NCBI RefSeq assembly: GCF_002355655.1 | Contig: NZ_AP017569.1 | Location: 1,612,001 to 1,676,000, forward strand | Direction of reading: 5' to 3' | DNA: 64,000 nucleotides | DNA from: Halorubrum trapanicum | Lineage (GTDB): Archaea > Halobacteriota > Halobacteria > Halobacteriales > Haloferacaceae | Shown here: positions 44,911-51,644 of the stretch, one piece after another | How positions within the stretch are numbered: position 1 is the stretch's first letter | Layout of the letters: each line of letters starts with the position of its first letter | Program-made: the position numbers and the translations under genes | Notes under the pieces: generated by a model | Seen by the model: the letters and a program-made list of their open reading frames with translations, nothing else | The model's database searches: none | What the model was told of the DNA's origin: nothing

Positions 44911-45354
44911 TTAAGTTGGGATGAAAGATGCTATATCTGTCTTTGTGAGATACAACAGCAATATATGTAACAAAACGCCCATAACAATTGAGTAGGTGAA
45001 GTTTGCAATAGTTCCTGTTAAATAATAACTGGTGTCCCCAGTATCAATATCATCAGCCCTGACAATTGATTTAGCCGCAAATATCACTCCTAGAGCTGTA
45101 TATGCTTGTATTAGCATGAGTGTGAGGATAAGAATATTCTCAAGTTTGCCAATTGCAGTTCCAGTATCCTTCTGATCATCATCTATTTCAACACCCGCGT
45201 ACCGGAATACGTAGTTTACTACCCAAGTGCTAGAAAAATGTAATAAAATATACCATAATAGTATAAATATTATAAGTGAAATTTGGTGATTCAGAGCATG
45301 GATGAGTATTGAACCACCGTTGCCGGCCTCCTGGAATGATATCGAACTGTTCAT
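44911..45354 (-). CDS. Small polytopic membrane protein, partner of SatD-like gene
   Basis: A 147-residue protein with about four membrane helices (for example ISLIIFILLWYILLHFSSTW and IVMGVLLHILLLYL). The conserved-looking segment GTAIGKLENILILTLMLIQA followed by YTALGVIFAAKSIVR resembles, from memory, the end of DUF3307-type membrane proteins that accompany SatD in bacteria (GxxIGxLER...AIGFxxAAKSIxRF). It lies 25 bases downstream of the SatD-like gene in the same direction and AT-rich island, so the two form a cassette. Its role is unknown. An effector or transport function is possible. Confidence 0.75.
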   Translation of the reverse strand: MNSSISFQEAGNGGSILIHALNHQISLIIFILLWYILLHFSSTWVVNYVFRYAGVEIDDDQKDTGTAIGKLENILILTLMLIQAYTALGVIFAAKSIVRADDIDTGDTSYYLTGTIANFTYSIVMGVLLHILLLYLTKTDIASFIPT

Positions 45355-45379
45355 AGTATTATTTTCTGGAAAGGCATTA

Positions 45380-46033
45380 TCAATTTATCTGGTCATAATT
45401 TTCCAAGATTTTTGAGAGTCTACGTTCTACACCCAAAACCTGTTCAACATTTGATTTATTCAAATGGTAAGATACTGTTTGTGCCGAAATGTTGGCTTCC
45501 TCTGCTATTTCCGACTGACTCTTCGATTTATCGTATTGACGGACAACATCCATCGTCGTATCTCCCCATTCAGAACGTATGATTTCAAGTAGGTTTATTT
45601 GGTCAGACACCAGAGTGTCAATATATTCTGAGTTTCCGCTTAATTGAAACTTTAATTCATTATTTTCAAGCTCAAAAAGAACTATATCGGCTCTTGCAAA
45701 GGCTGGCCCGTCCATCTGAGAAATGTCCGATGCTCCTTTGTTCACATCGATTTTATCAGTGACCGCCGCCATTCTGAACTGTTCTGGATAGAGAGTTCTT
45801 GAGAAGATCTTCTGGATATCCGCAATTGGTTTGACCGAGTTGAGAACAGCTCCAAACTCATCAATTCCTTTGAGTACGTCAAACTCGGCCCGCATACTGT
45901 CTTGATATCTCTGATTAGCCTCTGAAATTGCGGTATCCAACCTCTCTCTGAACGCTTCTCTGTCCTCTATTTTCTGTGAATCTACTACATCCGCGAGCAC
46001 GACGCAGTACTGTTTTGTCACGTTCTGATTCAT
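45380..46033 (-). CDS. SatD-family protein with C-terminal HTH
   Basis: A 217-residue protein. It opens with YCVVLADVVDSQKIEDREAF, the SatD-family start, followed by FDVLKGIDEFGAVLNSVKPI. Asp15 in LADVVDS and the pair DE at 58-59 lie where class III nucleotide-cyclase-like palm domains place metal-binding acids. This is a pattern resemblance, not proof. The C-terminus has a helix-turn-helix (QSEIAEEANISAQTVSYHLN). It has AT-rich codons and was likely acquired together with the membrane protein downstream. The function in archaea is undescribed as far as I know. Confidence 0.78.
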   Translation of the reverse strand: MNQNVTKQYCVVLADVVDSQKIEDREAFRERLDTAISEANQRYQDSMRAEFDVLKGIDEFGAVLNSVKPIADIQKIFSRTLYPEQFRMAAVTDKIDVNKGASDISQMDGPAFARADIVLFELENNELKFQLSGNSEYIDTLVSDQINLLEIIRSEWGDTTMDVVRQYDKSKSQSEIAEEANISAQTVSYHLNKSNVEQVLGVERRLSKILENYDQIN

Positions 46034-46353
46034 TCAATCATTCTCTTTGAAACTGCCTTTCTAAGATGTTTCCTTTGATTCTGGCCCTTCCACATATATA
46101 AATCTGGGTGGTAAATTGGCTTTGAGATAATGTTATTTCTATGAATGGTCCAATACTTTATACTTCTGAGCGCGGTTAGATATTCCTTCCACATCCACTC
46201 TCCACAACTTTCTTTTTATATAACCACGAAAGTGTTGTATACACTCTCTGTGTTGACCGATCCGGAACAGTTGAATCCTTACGCGGTTCCGTGCGAGACT
46301 CACGCGCTCTATTCAGCAGACCCTTGAATCCGGATTTTATCCGTCTCCGGCCC
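46034..46353. other. Intergenic right edge of the AT-rich island
   Basis: About 320 bases. The left part is AT-rich (for example tctttttatataaccacgaa) and holds the promoter of the SatD-like gene on the minus strand. GC-rich DNA resumes near 46.25 kb. A 60-codon open frame at 46145 has no credible features. The word cttgaatc occurs twice (46273 region and 46324) but no flanking partner was found on the left side. Confidence 0.5.
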
Positions 46354-46827
46354 TCAGCCGCCTTCTTCGGGGTCGAACCGGTACCGCGTCGTCGGCGCGC
46401 CCTCGATCCGCGGTCCCGAGCCGACCCCCGCGAACCCGACGGCCTCGGCCGCGTCGATCGCGGTCCCGTCGGTCGGGAGGACGGCCTCGACCGTCATCCC
46501 CTCCCGGGTCGCGAACCGCACCGGCTCCTCGAACAGGCGCTCGACCGCGTCGGGGTCGCCCTCGACGTTCGTCACGTGGACGGTCCCGTCGCGCACGTCG
46601 AACGCGACGAACCCCGCGACCGCGTCGACCGGGGTGTCGGCCTCGTCGTCGGCGCTCCGACCAGCCGGTTTCGCCCCGTCGCCCGCGGGGTCGCGCCCGG
46701 TCGACTCGGCCGTCACCGCGACCCGGACCGACCGGTCGTGGATCATGTTCCGGACGACGCCTTCGGGTCGGCCGGTCATCGATCCCAGGGCCGCGGCGTC
46801 GGCCTCGACCGCGTCACGAACTCGCAT
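46354..46827 (-). CDS. GNAT-like acetyltransferase or related protein
   Basis: A 157-residue protein starting MRVRDAVEADAAALGSMTGR, the usual opening of GNAT N-acetyltransferases (RxAxxxDAxxL). AVAGFVAFDVRDGTVHVTNV and the later VEAVLPTDGTAIDAAEAVGF AGVG segment fit strands and the last helix of the fold, but a clear acetyl-CoA P-loop (Q/RxxGxG/A) is missing and an insert (about residues 48-66) interrupts the middle. The start at 46827 is chosen over an upstream ATG by this motif. Activity is uncertain. Confidence 0.65.
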   Translation of the reverse strand: MRVRDAVEADAAALGSMTGRPEGVVRNMIHDRSVRVAVTAESTGRDPAGDGAKPAGRSADDEADTPVDAVAGFVAFDVRDGTVHVTNVEGDPDAVERLFEEPVRFATREGMTVEAVLPTDGTAIDAAEAVGFAGVGSGPRIEGAPTTRYRFDPEEGG

Positions 46828-46915
46828 ACCTCCGCACTCTCGCCGGGCGACATAAAATCGCCGCACGCTCGCCGCGACCGGATGATTTTAACGACCGGCG
46901 GACGCAGGAACGCGC

Positions 46916-47005
46916 ATGTCCAAATCAACGAAGATCGTGGTCGGAACGGTCGGCGTCTCGGCCGTCCTCTCGGTGCTCATCGTCCTCTCGTACGTCCTCG
47001 CCTGA
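46916..47005 (+). CDS. 29-residue single-TM microprotein
   Basis: The ATG at 46916 encodes MSKSTKIVVGTVGVSAVLSV and nine further residues (LIVLSYVLA), ending TGA at 47003-47005. A positively charged start and one membrane helix make a plausible microprotein. It follows a TATA-like ATTTTAACG about 30 bases upstream, and its stop overlaps the ATG of the next gene (TGATG), the usual coupling seen in this genome. The function is unknown. Confidence 0.7.
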   Translation: MSKSTKIVVGTVGVSAVLSVLIVLSYVLA

Positions 47006-47871
47006 TGTTCTCGTCCCGGTCGCTCGACGACGACCTCGCGGCGGTCCGCGACCGCTACGCGCCGGGGTCGCCCGTCCTCGACGTCGAGTCCGACTTCGAG
47101 ACGCTCCCGCCGGCCGCCGCGGAGGACCTCGGCCTCTTCGTCGACGCGCTCGACCCCGCGTCGTACCCCGCCGACTGGCTTCCCGAAGCGGTACCCGACC
47201 TGCTCCGGAAGCACGCCGGGACGCCGTTCACCGTCGGGCTCCCCGGCGACGGGACGGTCGTCCGGACGACCCAGACCGACCCCCAGGCCGTCCTCGTCAA
47301 GCGGCGCGCGGAGGGGACCCCCGACGACTTCCTCGCGTTCCTGATCGCCGAGCGGCTGGTCCAGATCGACTGCGAGCCGGCTTCGGGGGCCGTCAACGGC
47401 AGTAATTCTTCCGACCTCCCCGAGTCGTTCCTCCCCTTCTTCGGCGAGCGCTACCGCGACCTCGACGCCGCGATCCGCCGTCCCGACCCGGAGACGGGCG
47501 AGTCGACCACCGGGTTCGGCCCGACCGACGTCTTCCAGGTCGCGAACGCGCTGTTCGACGCGTGGGTCGGGCTCCACACGCGCGACGAGTTCACCTCGTG
47601 GGAGGGGGAGTACCCCCGCCTCTACGACGCGTGGGTCGACGCCGGCGAGCGGCTCTCCGGCCGGCTGGGCGACCTCTCGGGCGAGGTCGCGCGCGGAGGG
47701 ACCGACTTCCCGAGCGCGACGGAGTACGCCTGCTCGGCGGTGAAACACGACCTCGACCTCCCGGCGCCGTACGGCGCGCTCGACACGACCGCCTACCGGG
47801 AGCGCGGGGCGGACTACGCGGTGGCGTGGGCGGAGAAGACGTTCGCGGCGCTCGTCGACGAGGAGGAGTGA
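47005..47871 (+). CDS. Conserved haloarchaeal protein, function unknown
   Basis: A 288-residue soluble acidic protein starting MFSSRSLDDDLAAVRDRYAP. No membrane segment is present. Segments such as LPADWLPEAVPDLL-like DPASYPADWLPEAVPDLLRK, FTVGLPGDGTVVRTTQTDPQ and DVFQVANALFDAWVGLHTRD look conserved but match no family I can name. It is translationally coupled to the 29-residue membrane microprotein and converges with the gene at 47918. Confidence 0.75.
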   Translation: MFSSRSLDDDLAAVRDRYAPGSPVLDVESDFETLPPAAAEDLGLFVDALDPASYPADWLPEAVPDLLRKHAGTPFTVGLPGDGTVVRTTQTDPQAVLVKRRAEGTPDDFLAFLIAERLVQIDCEPASGAVNGSNSSDLPESFLPFFGERYRDLDAAIRRPDPETGESTTGFGPTDVFQVANALFDAWVGLHTRDEFTSWEGEYPRLYDAWVDAGERLSGRLGDLSGEVARGGTDFPSATEYACSAVKHDLDLPAPYGALDTTAYRERGADYAVAWAEKTFAALVDEEE

Positions 47872-47901
47872 CGAGCCCCCCGGAGCGAAAGCGGGGCGCC
47901 C

Positions 47902-47914
47902 GCGGCGAAGCCGC
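47902..47914. repeat. Mini-hairpin with GAA loop between convergent genes
   Basis: GCGGC-GAA-GCCGC lies between the stops of two convergent genes. It has the same GAA loop and GGC/GCC closing as the hairpins at 1584 and in repeat copy D. It may serve as a two-way 3'-end structure. Confidence 0.45.
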
Positions 47915-47917
47915 CGC

Positions 47918-48496
47918 TCAGACGTCGACGACGACGTTGCCTTCGCCGTCGAGGTCGATGACGCCGTCGAACAGCTCGCGGAACCGGTCGAGCGTCGCGA
48001 CCTCGTGGACCTCCTCGGAGAGGTGGAAGATCCCGACCGCGTCGTGCTCGTCGAGGAGGTCGAGGATCTCGGCGGCGGCCTCGTACACCGCGTCGTCGTC
48101 GGCGTAGTACGCCATCTCGGTGAGCGAGTCGACGGAGACGCGGCGCTTCCCCTCGTTCTCGGTGAGGAACCGCTCCACGCGGTCGACGACGCCGTCGAGG
48201 TCGTCCGGCGCGGAGACGTAGTAGACCTCGTCGGACGTGCGCCGCGAGTAGCCGCGCTCGACGGAGAGCGTGTCGAGGATGGTCGCCTTCGTCTCGTCGA
48301 CGTCGTAGTACTCCAGCTTCTGCTCGACCTCGCGCGCGGTGGTCCGCGTCGAGACGACGAGGAAGGCGTCGGTGTCGGTTTTTAAGAAGTCGGTGTCGAT
48401 CCGGTCCGTCTCGCCGATGCTCGGGTGGACGAGGAGGAGTCCGGTCCCGCCCGGTATCGTCTCCGGCCCGTTCTCGACGGCGAGGGAGTAGTCCAT
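47918..48496 (-). CDS. RecA/KaiC-superfamily-like haloarchaeal protein without Walker A
   Basis: A 192-residue protein, MDYSLAVENGPETIPGGTGL onward. The alternating strand-helix pattern (LLLVHPSIGETDRIDTDFLK, DAFLVVSTRTTAREVEQKLE, VSVDSLTEMAYYADDDAVYE, VGIFHLSEEVHE) resembles KaiC-like RecA-fold signalling proteins of haloarchaea, but no GKT/S P-loop is present, so ATPase activity is doubtful. It is divergent from the MgtE-like operon. An adaptor or sensor role is possible. Confidence 0.72.
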   Translation of the reverse strand: MDYSLAVENGPETIPGGTGLLLVHPSIGETDRIDTDFLKTDTDAFLVVSTRTTAREVEQKLEYYDVDETKATILDTLSVERGYSRRTSDEVYYVSAPDDLDGVVDRVERFLTENEGKRRVSVDSLTEMAYYADDDAVYEAAAEILDLLDEHDAVGIFHLSEEVHEVATLDRFRELFDGVIDLDGEGNVVVDV

Positions 48497-48610
48497 GGGA
48501 TCGGAACTCGCCGGACCGACTTAACGGTGCGGGCCGGAGCCGTCCGAGACCGTCGGACGCGGCCGGGCCGCCCGCGTCGCGGTCGGCCGGTGTCGTGTGC
48601 GCCAGCCACT

Positions 48611-48637
48611 CACACCCCACCGTTTCGTTTGGAGATT
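48611..48637 (-). other. ORB-like motif upstream of the MgtE-like operon
   Basis: Minus strand: AATCTCCAAACGAAACGGTG then GGGTGTG. It keeps the TCTCCAnnCGAAAC core and the G-run of the origin ORBs. It lies in the divergent promoter region between 48496 and 48721, so it could affect transcription if Orc1 binds. Confidence 0.5.
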
Positions 48638-48720
48638 CCGACACGCACGGGACCGCTCCCTCGACGCCGGCTCCGACGCGGCGGTCGGTTTTTTTGCCCC
48701 GCCCGCCGTCGGTGCGTTCG

Positions 48721-49293
48721 ATGCCCGGGCACGACACCGCGCGCGACGTCTATCGGCAGGCGCTCCCGGTTATCGCCGTCAGCCTGATCGCCGGGCTGTT
48801 CGCGGGGACGATACTCGCCTCCGAGACGATGCGCGCGAACATCGCGGAGGTCCCCGGCCTCCTCCTGCTGCTGCCCGCGTTCCTCGCCACCCGCGGCGGG
48901 GTGTACGGCTCGCTCGGCGCCCGGCTCTCGACCGGGCTCCACCAGGGGCTCATCGAGCCGCGGTTCCGCCCGGACCGCCGGCTCACGAACGCGGTCGTCG
49001 CCTCCTTCCTCAACGGGATGACCGTCTCCGTGTTCATCGCGGTCGTCACCTACCTCACGCTCGTCCTCTTCGGCGACGGCGGGAGCCTCTTCCAGCTGGT
49101 CGGCGTGATGGTCGTCGCCGGCTTCCTCTCGGCGGTGCTGATGATCTCCGTGCTCATCTCGGTCATCTTCGTCGGCTACCGCCGCGGGCTCGACCCCGAT
49201 AACGTCATCGGGCCGGTCGTCACGACCCTCGGCGACGTGTTCGGGGTGTTCTTCCTCCTCGTCGGAGTGGCCGTCGTGGGGGCCGTCTCGTGA
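48721..49293 (+). CDS. MgtE/SLC41-type divalent-cation transporter, half 1
   Basis: A 190-residue membrane protein with five helices. IAEVPGLLLLLPAFLATRGG, VYGSLGARLSTGLHQGLIEP and GLDPDNVIGPVVTTLGDVFG are the conserved MgtE membrane-domain motifs, including the acidic metal site (DPDNVIGP...TTLGD). The cytoplasmic N and CBS domains of bacterial MgtE are absent. The next gene, overlapping by GTGA, encodes the matching second half, so the functional transporter is probably a heterodimer for Mg2+ or a similar ion. Confidence 0.88.
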   Translation: MPGHDTARDVYRQALPVIAVSLIAGLFAGTILASETMRANIAEVPGLLLLLPAFLATRGGVYGSLGARLSTGLHQGLIEPRFRPDRRLTNAVVASFLNGMTVSVFIAVVTYLTLVLFGDGGSLFQLVGVMVVAGFLSAVLMISVLISVIFVGYRRGLDPDNVIGPVVTTLGDVFGVFFLLVGVAVVGAVS

Positions 49294-49865
49294 CCGAGCC
49301 CCGGTCGACCCCCGTCGACGAGTGGTCGATACGGCGGATCGTCCGGACGATGATCCCGCTCTTGGCCGCGCTGTCGGTGCTCCAGCTCGTCTCCGGCACC
49401 GTGTTAGAGACCTACGAGGCGGTCCTGCTGCGGTATCCAGCCCTCCTGGTCCTCGTGCCGGTCCAGATCGGGACGGCCGGCAACCTCGCGTCGATCACCT
49501 GCTCGCGGCTCACGACCCAGCTGTACCTCGGGACCTACGAGCTCAGCCCGTCGAACCCCGCGCTCCGGGCGAACGCGGGCGCGGTGTTCGCGCTCGCCGC
49601 GACCGTCTTCGGCGCCGTCGGCGTCGCCGCGTGGGCGATCGGGCTCGCGCTCGGCGGGTCGCTCGCACTCGGCCGAGTGCTGCTGATCTCGCTGGCCTCC
49701 GGGCTGGCGCTCGCGGTCCTCGTCGTCGTCGCCAGCGTCGCCGCCGTCGAGGTCTCCTACCGCGTCGGGCTCAACCCCGACGACACGACGATCCCCGTGG
49801 TGACGAACCTCTGTGACGTCGCCGGGGTGTTGATCCTCTTCGCGGTGGTCTCGGTCGTGCTGTGA
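49290..49865 (+). CDS. MgtE/SLC41-type divalent-cation transporter, half 2
   Basis: A 191-residue membrane protein homologous to the preceding gene product. YPALLVLVPVQIGTAGNLAS, ITCSRLTTQLYLGTYELSP and GLNPDDTTIPVVTNLCDVAG correspond to the same MgtE motifs. It starts at a GTG overlapping the previous stop. The tandem arrangement suggests gene duplication giving a two-subunit channel. Confidence 0.88.
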   Translation: MTEPRSTPVDEWSIRRIVRTMIPLLAALSVLQLVSGTVLETYEAVLLRYPALLVLVPVQIGTAGNLASITCSRLTTQLYLGTYELSPSNPALRANAGAVFALAATVFGAVGVAAWAIGLALGGSLALGRVLLISLASGLALAVLVVVASVAAVEVSYRVGLNPDDTTIPVVTNLCDVAGVLILFAVVSVVL

Positions 49866-49893
49866 GTCGGGTCCCGGTCGAACCGCGGGCCGA

Positions 49894-50337
49894 TCAGAAC
49901 ACGCTGTCGGCGGTCGCGGCGCCGACGACGCTGAACACCGCGCCGACGGCGACGGCCTTCGCGGTCGTCGCCACGACTTCGCCGTCGCCGATCCCGCCCT
50001 CGACGAGGAACGTGTGGGGCGCGTCGAAGATCAGCGCGAGCAGGAGTACGGAGCCGAACGCGACCGTCATCAGCGAGACGAACCGCGTCGGGATCCCGAC
50101 GAGGTCCGGCTCCTCGTCGACGTCGCGGCCGGTGTCGGCCCGGTACAGCGCGGCGTACCCGATCAGCGCCACGAGCCCGGCGGTCACGGCGGCCTGGATC
50201 CAGTTCATCCCCGCGGCGAGCTCCCACACCTCCGCGGTGACGACGAACGGGCCCGCGAGCAGGAAGCCGCCGACCGACTGCTGGGCCATGTCGGCCACCC
50301 GGAAATTCGGGCGGCGGAGCGCTCGCGGTCGCTTCAT
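49894..50337 (-). CDS. DUF2391-like integral membrane protein
   Basis: A 147-residue membrane protein with four helices. SVGGFLLAGPFVVTAEVWEL near the N-terminus is characteristic of the DUF2391 family. VSLMTVAFGSVLLLALIFDA and VAVGAVFSVVGAATADSVF follow. The start at 50337 is chosen because upstream in-frame sequence is not conserved-looking and precedes the promoter. It converges with the MgtE-like operon. The function is unknown. Confidence 0.82.
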   Translation of the reverse strand: MKRPRALRRPNFRVADMAQQSVGGFLLAGPFVVTAEVWELAAGMNWIQAAVTAGLVALIGYAALYRADTGRDVDEEPDLVGIPTRFVSLMTVAFGSVLLLALIFDAPHTFLVEGGIGDGEVVATTAKAVAVGAVFSVVGAATADSVF

Positions 50338-50403
50338 ACCCCCTAGCGGAACGGGAGCCGGTAAAACACCGCCGCTTTTCACCGCTCTCCCCGTTCGGCC
50401 GGT

Positions 50404-51081
50404 ATGAGCGTTCGCGAGGAGTTCGACGAGTGGGCGGCGAGCGGGAAGGACCGCGGGATGGAGGACCGACACTGGCACACCGCGAAACACGTCTTGGCGC
50501 GGATGCCGGTCGAGGACGGCGACGCGGTCCTCGATTTAGGCACCGGCTCGGGCTACGCGCTCCGCGCGCTCCGCGAGCGCGGCATCGGCCGCGGCTACGG
50601 CCTCGACGGCGCGCCCGAGATGGCGAACAACGCCCGCGGGTACACTGACGACGGCGCGGTCGGGTTCCTGGTCGGCGACTTCGACGAACTTCCCTTCGCC
50701 GACGACGCCCTCGACCACGTCTTCTCGATGGAGGCCTTTTATTATGCGAGCGATCCTGTCCACACGCTCGAAGAGGTTCGTCGGGTGCTGAAGCCGGGCG
50801 GGACGTTCTACTGCGCCGTCAACTACTTCGAGGAGAGCGAGACGTCCCACGCGTGGCAGGAGAACATCTCGGTCGAGATGACGCTGTGGTCGCGCGACGA
50901 GTACCGCGAGGCGTTCCGCGAGGCCGGGCTGTACGTCGCCGAGCAGGACGCGATCCCGGACCGCGAGACCGAGATTCCGGAGGCTTCGGAGTTTCCGACC
51001 GAGGGGTACGAGACGCGCGAGGCGATGGTCGACCGCTACCGCACGTGGGGGACGCTGTTGACGGTCGGCGTGGCACCTTGA
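50404..51081 (+). CDS. Class I SAM-dependent methyltransferase
   Basis: A 225-residue methyltransferase. Motif I is VLDLGTGSGYALRALRERG (about residue 43), the acidic loop is YGLDGAPEMANNA, motif IV is the VGDFDELPFADDALDHVFSM region, and RRVLKPGGTFYCAVNYFEES is the post-motif strand. The ubiquinone/menaquinone-type methyltransferases have this pattern, but the substrate here cannot be told. The gene ends just before repeat copy D. Confidence 0.88.
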   Translation: MSVREEFDEWAASGKDRGMEDRHWHTAKHVLARMPVEDGDAVLDLGTGSGYALRALRERGIGRGYGLDGAPEMANNARGYTDDGAVGFLVGDFDELPFADDALDHVFSMEAFYYASDPVHTLEEVRRVLKPGGTFYCAVNYFEESETSHAWQENISVEMTLWSRDEYREAFREAGLYVAEQDAIPDRETEIPEASEFPTEGYETREAMVDRYRTWGTLLTVGVAP

Positions 51082-51087
51082 TCCGGG

Positions 51088-51550
51088 TTTATAAATGGGC
51101 GGCGGCGGCGCGGTAATTGCCTCCAAAAACTGCGTAGTCTATTTATAAATAGCCGATCGCAGTTCGGCGGCGATCACCTCCAAAGCCCCGGCCGTTTACT
51201 TATAAATAGTTGACCGCGGATCGCTGGAGAGTGCCTCCAAAGCCCCAGCCGTGAGGAGGGCGCACGCTCGTTGCGCGCTTCAGTCGCTCACTTCGTTCGC
51301 TCCTTCCAGTGCTTACGTCGCCTGCGCCCTCCTCACGGCAGCGTGGCGCTACGCGCCACGGGCAACCGGCGGCGAAGCCGCCGGTGACTGCCCCTTTGAG
51401 TCCCACCTCCACCGCTCCGCACAGCACCTCACGCCTCCCCAGCCTCGTCAGTCGCCTCCGCTTCGCTCCGGCGACTGACTCCCTCGCGCGGTGCTGCTCG
51501 GCCGCGGGGCGGCCTCGCAGGCACGCGCCACCGCGGATCTATTTATAAAT
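51088..51550 (+). repeat. Structured intergenic repeat, copy D with tandem promoter units
   Basis: This is the most elaborate copy. Three successive units begin TTTATAAAT (51088), TTTATAAATAG (51142-51152) and CTTATAAATAG (51199-51209). In the last two, CAAAGCCCC follows after exactly 28 nt (51181 and 51238). The arm GCCGTGAGGAGGGCGCA (51248-51264) pairs perfectly with TGCGCCCTCCTCACGGC (51323-51339). Two extra mini-hairpins follow (GTGGCGC-TAC-GCGCCAC and ACCGGCGGC-GAA-GCCGCCGGT), then CCCCTTTGAGTCCC, the CTCCCCAGCCTCG block, a TCAGTCGCC/GGCGACTGA hairpin and a final CTATTTATAAATA. No gene is seen. Confidence 0.87.
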
Positions 51551-51644
51551 AAGCGTCGCCGTCGGCGGTCGCGGTCGTGCCTCCCGTCGCCCATCATCGC
51601 GCGGTTCCGACGGTTTAAATCGCGTGGGGGTCCAGACTCCGGTA

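Larger units (their letters stand above)
44820..46250. other. AT-rich island, probably acquired
   Basis: Base composition changes sharply here from very GC-rich to AT-rich and returns to GC-rich after about 46.25 kb. The two minus-strand genes inside use AT-rich codons unlike the rest of the window. I found no tRNA, integrase or clear direct repeats at the edges, so the way it was acquired is not visible. Confidence 0.8.

Noticed and set aside
46145-46327. 60-codon open frame at the edge of the AT-rich island
   Set aside because: No start context or motif, and composition fits intergenic DNA. It spans the promoter side of the SatD-like gene.
44820-46353. Attachment-site repeats bounding the AT-rich island
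   Set aside because: Short words such as cttgaatc recur only on one side. No direct repeat spans both edges and no integrase or tRNA is next to it.
14866-51550. Insertion sequence with transposase
   Set aside because: No transposase-like protein is encoded in or near any of the four repeat copies, so at most they are non-autonomous.
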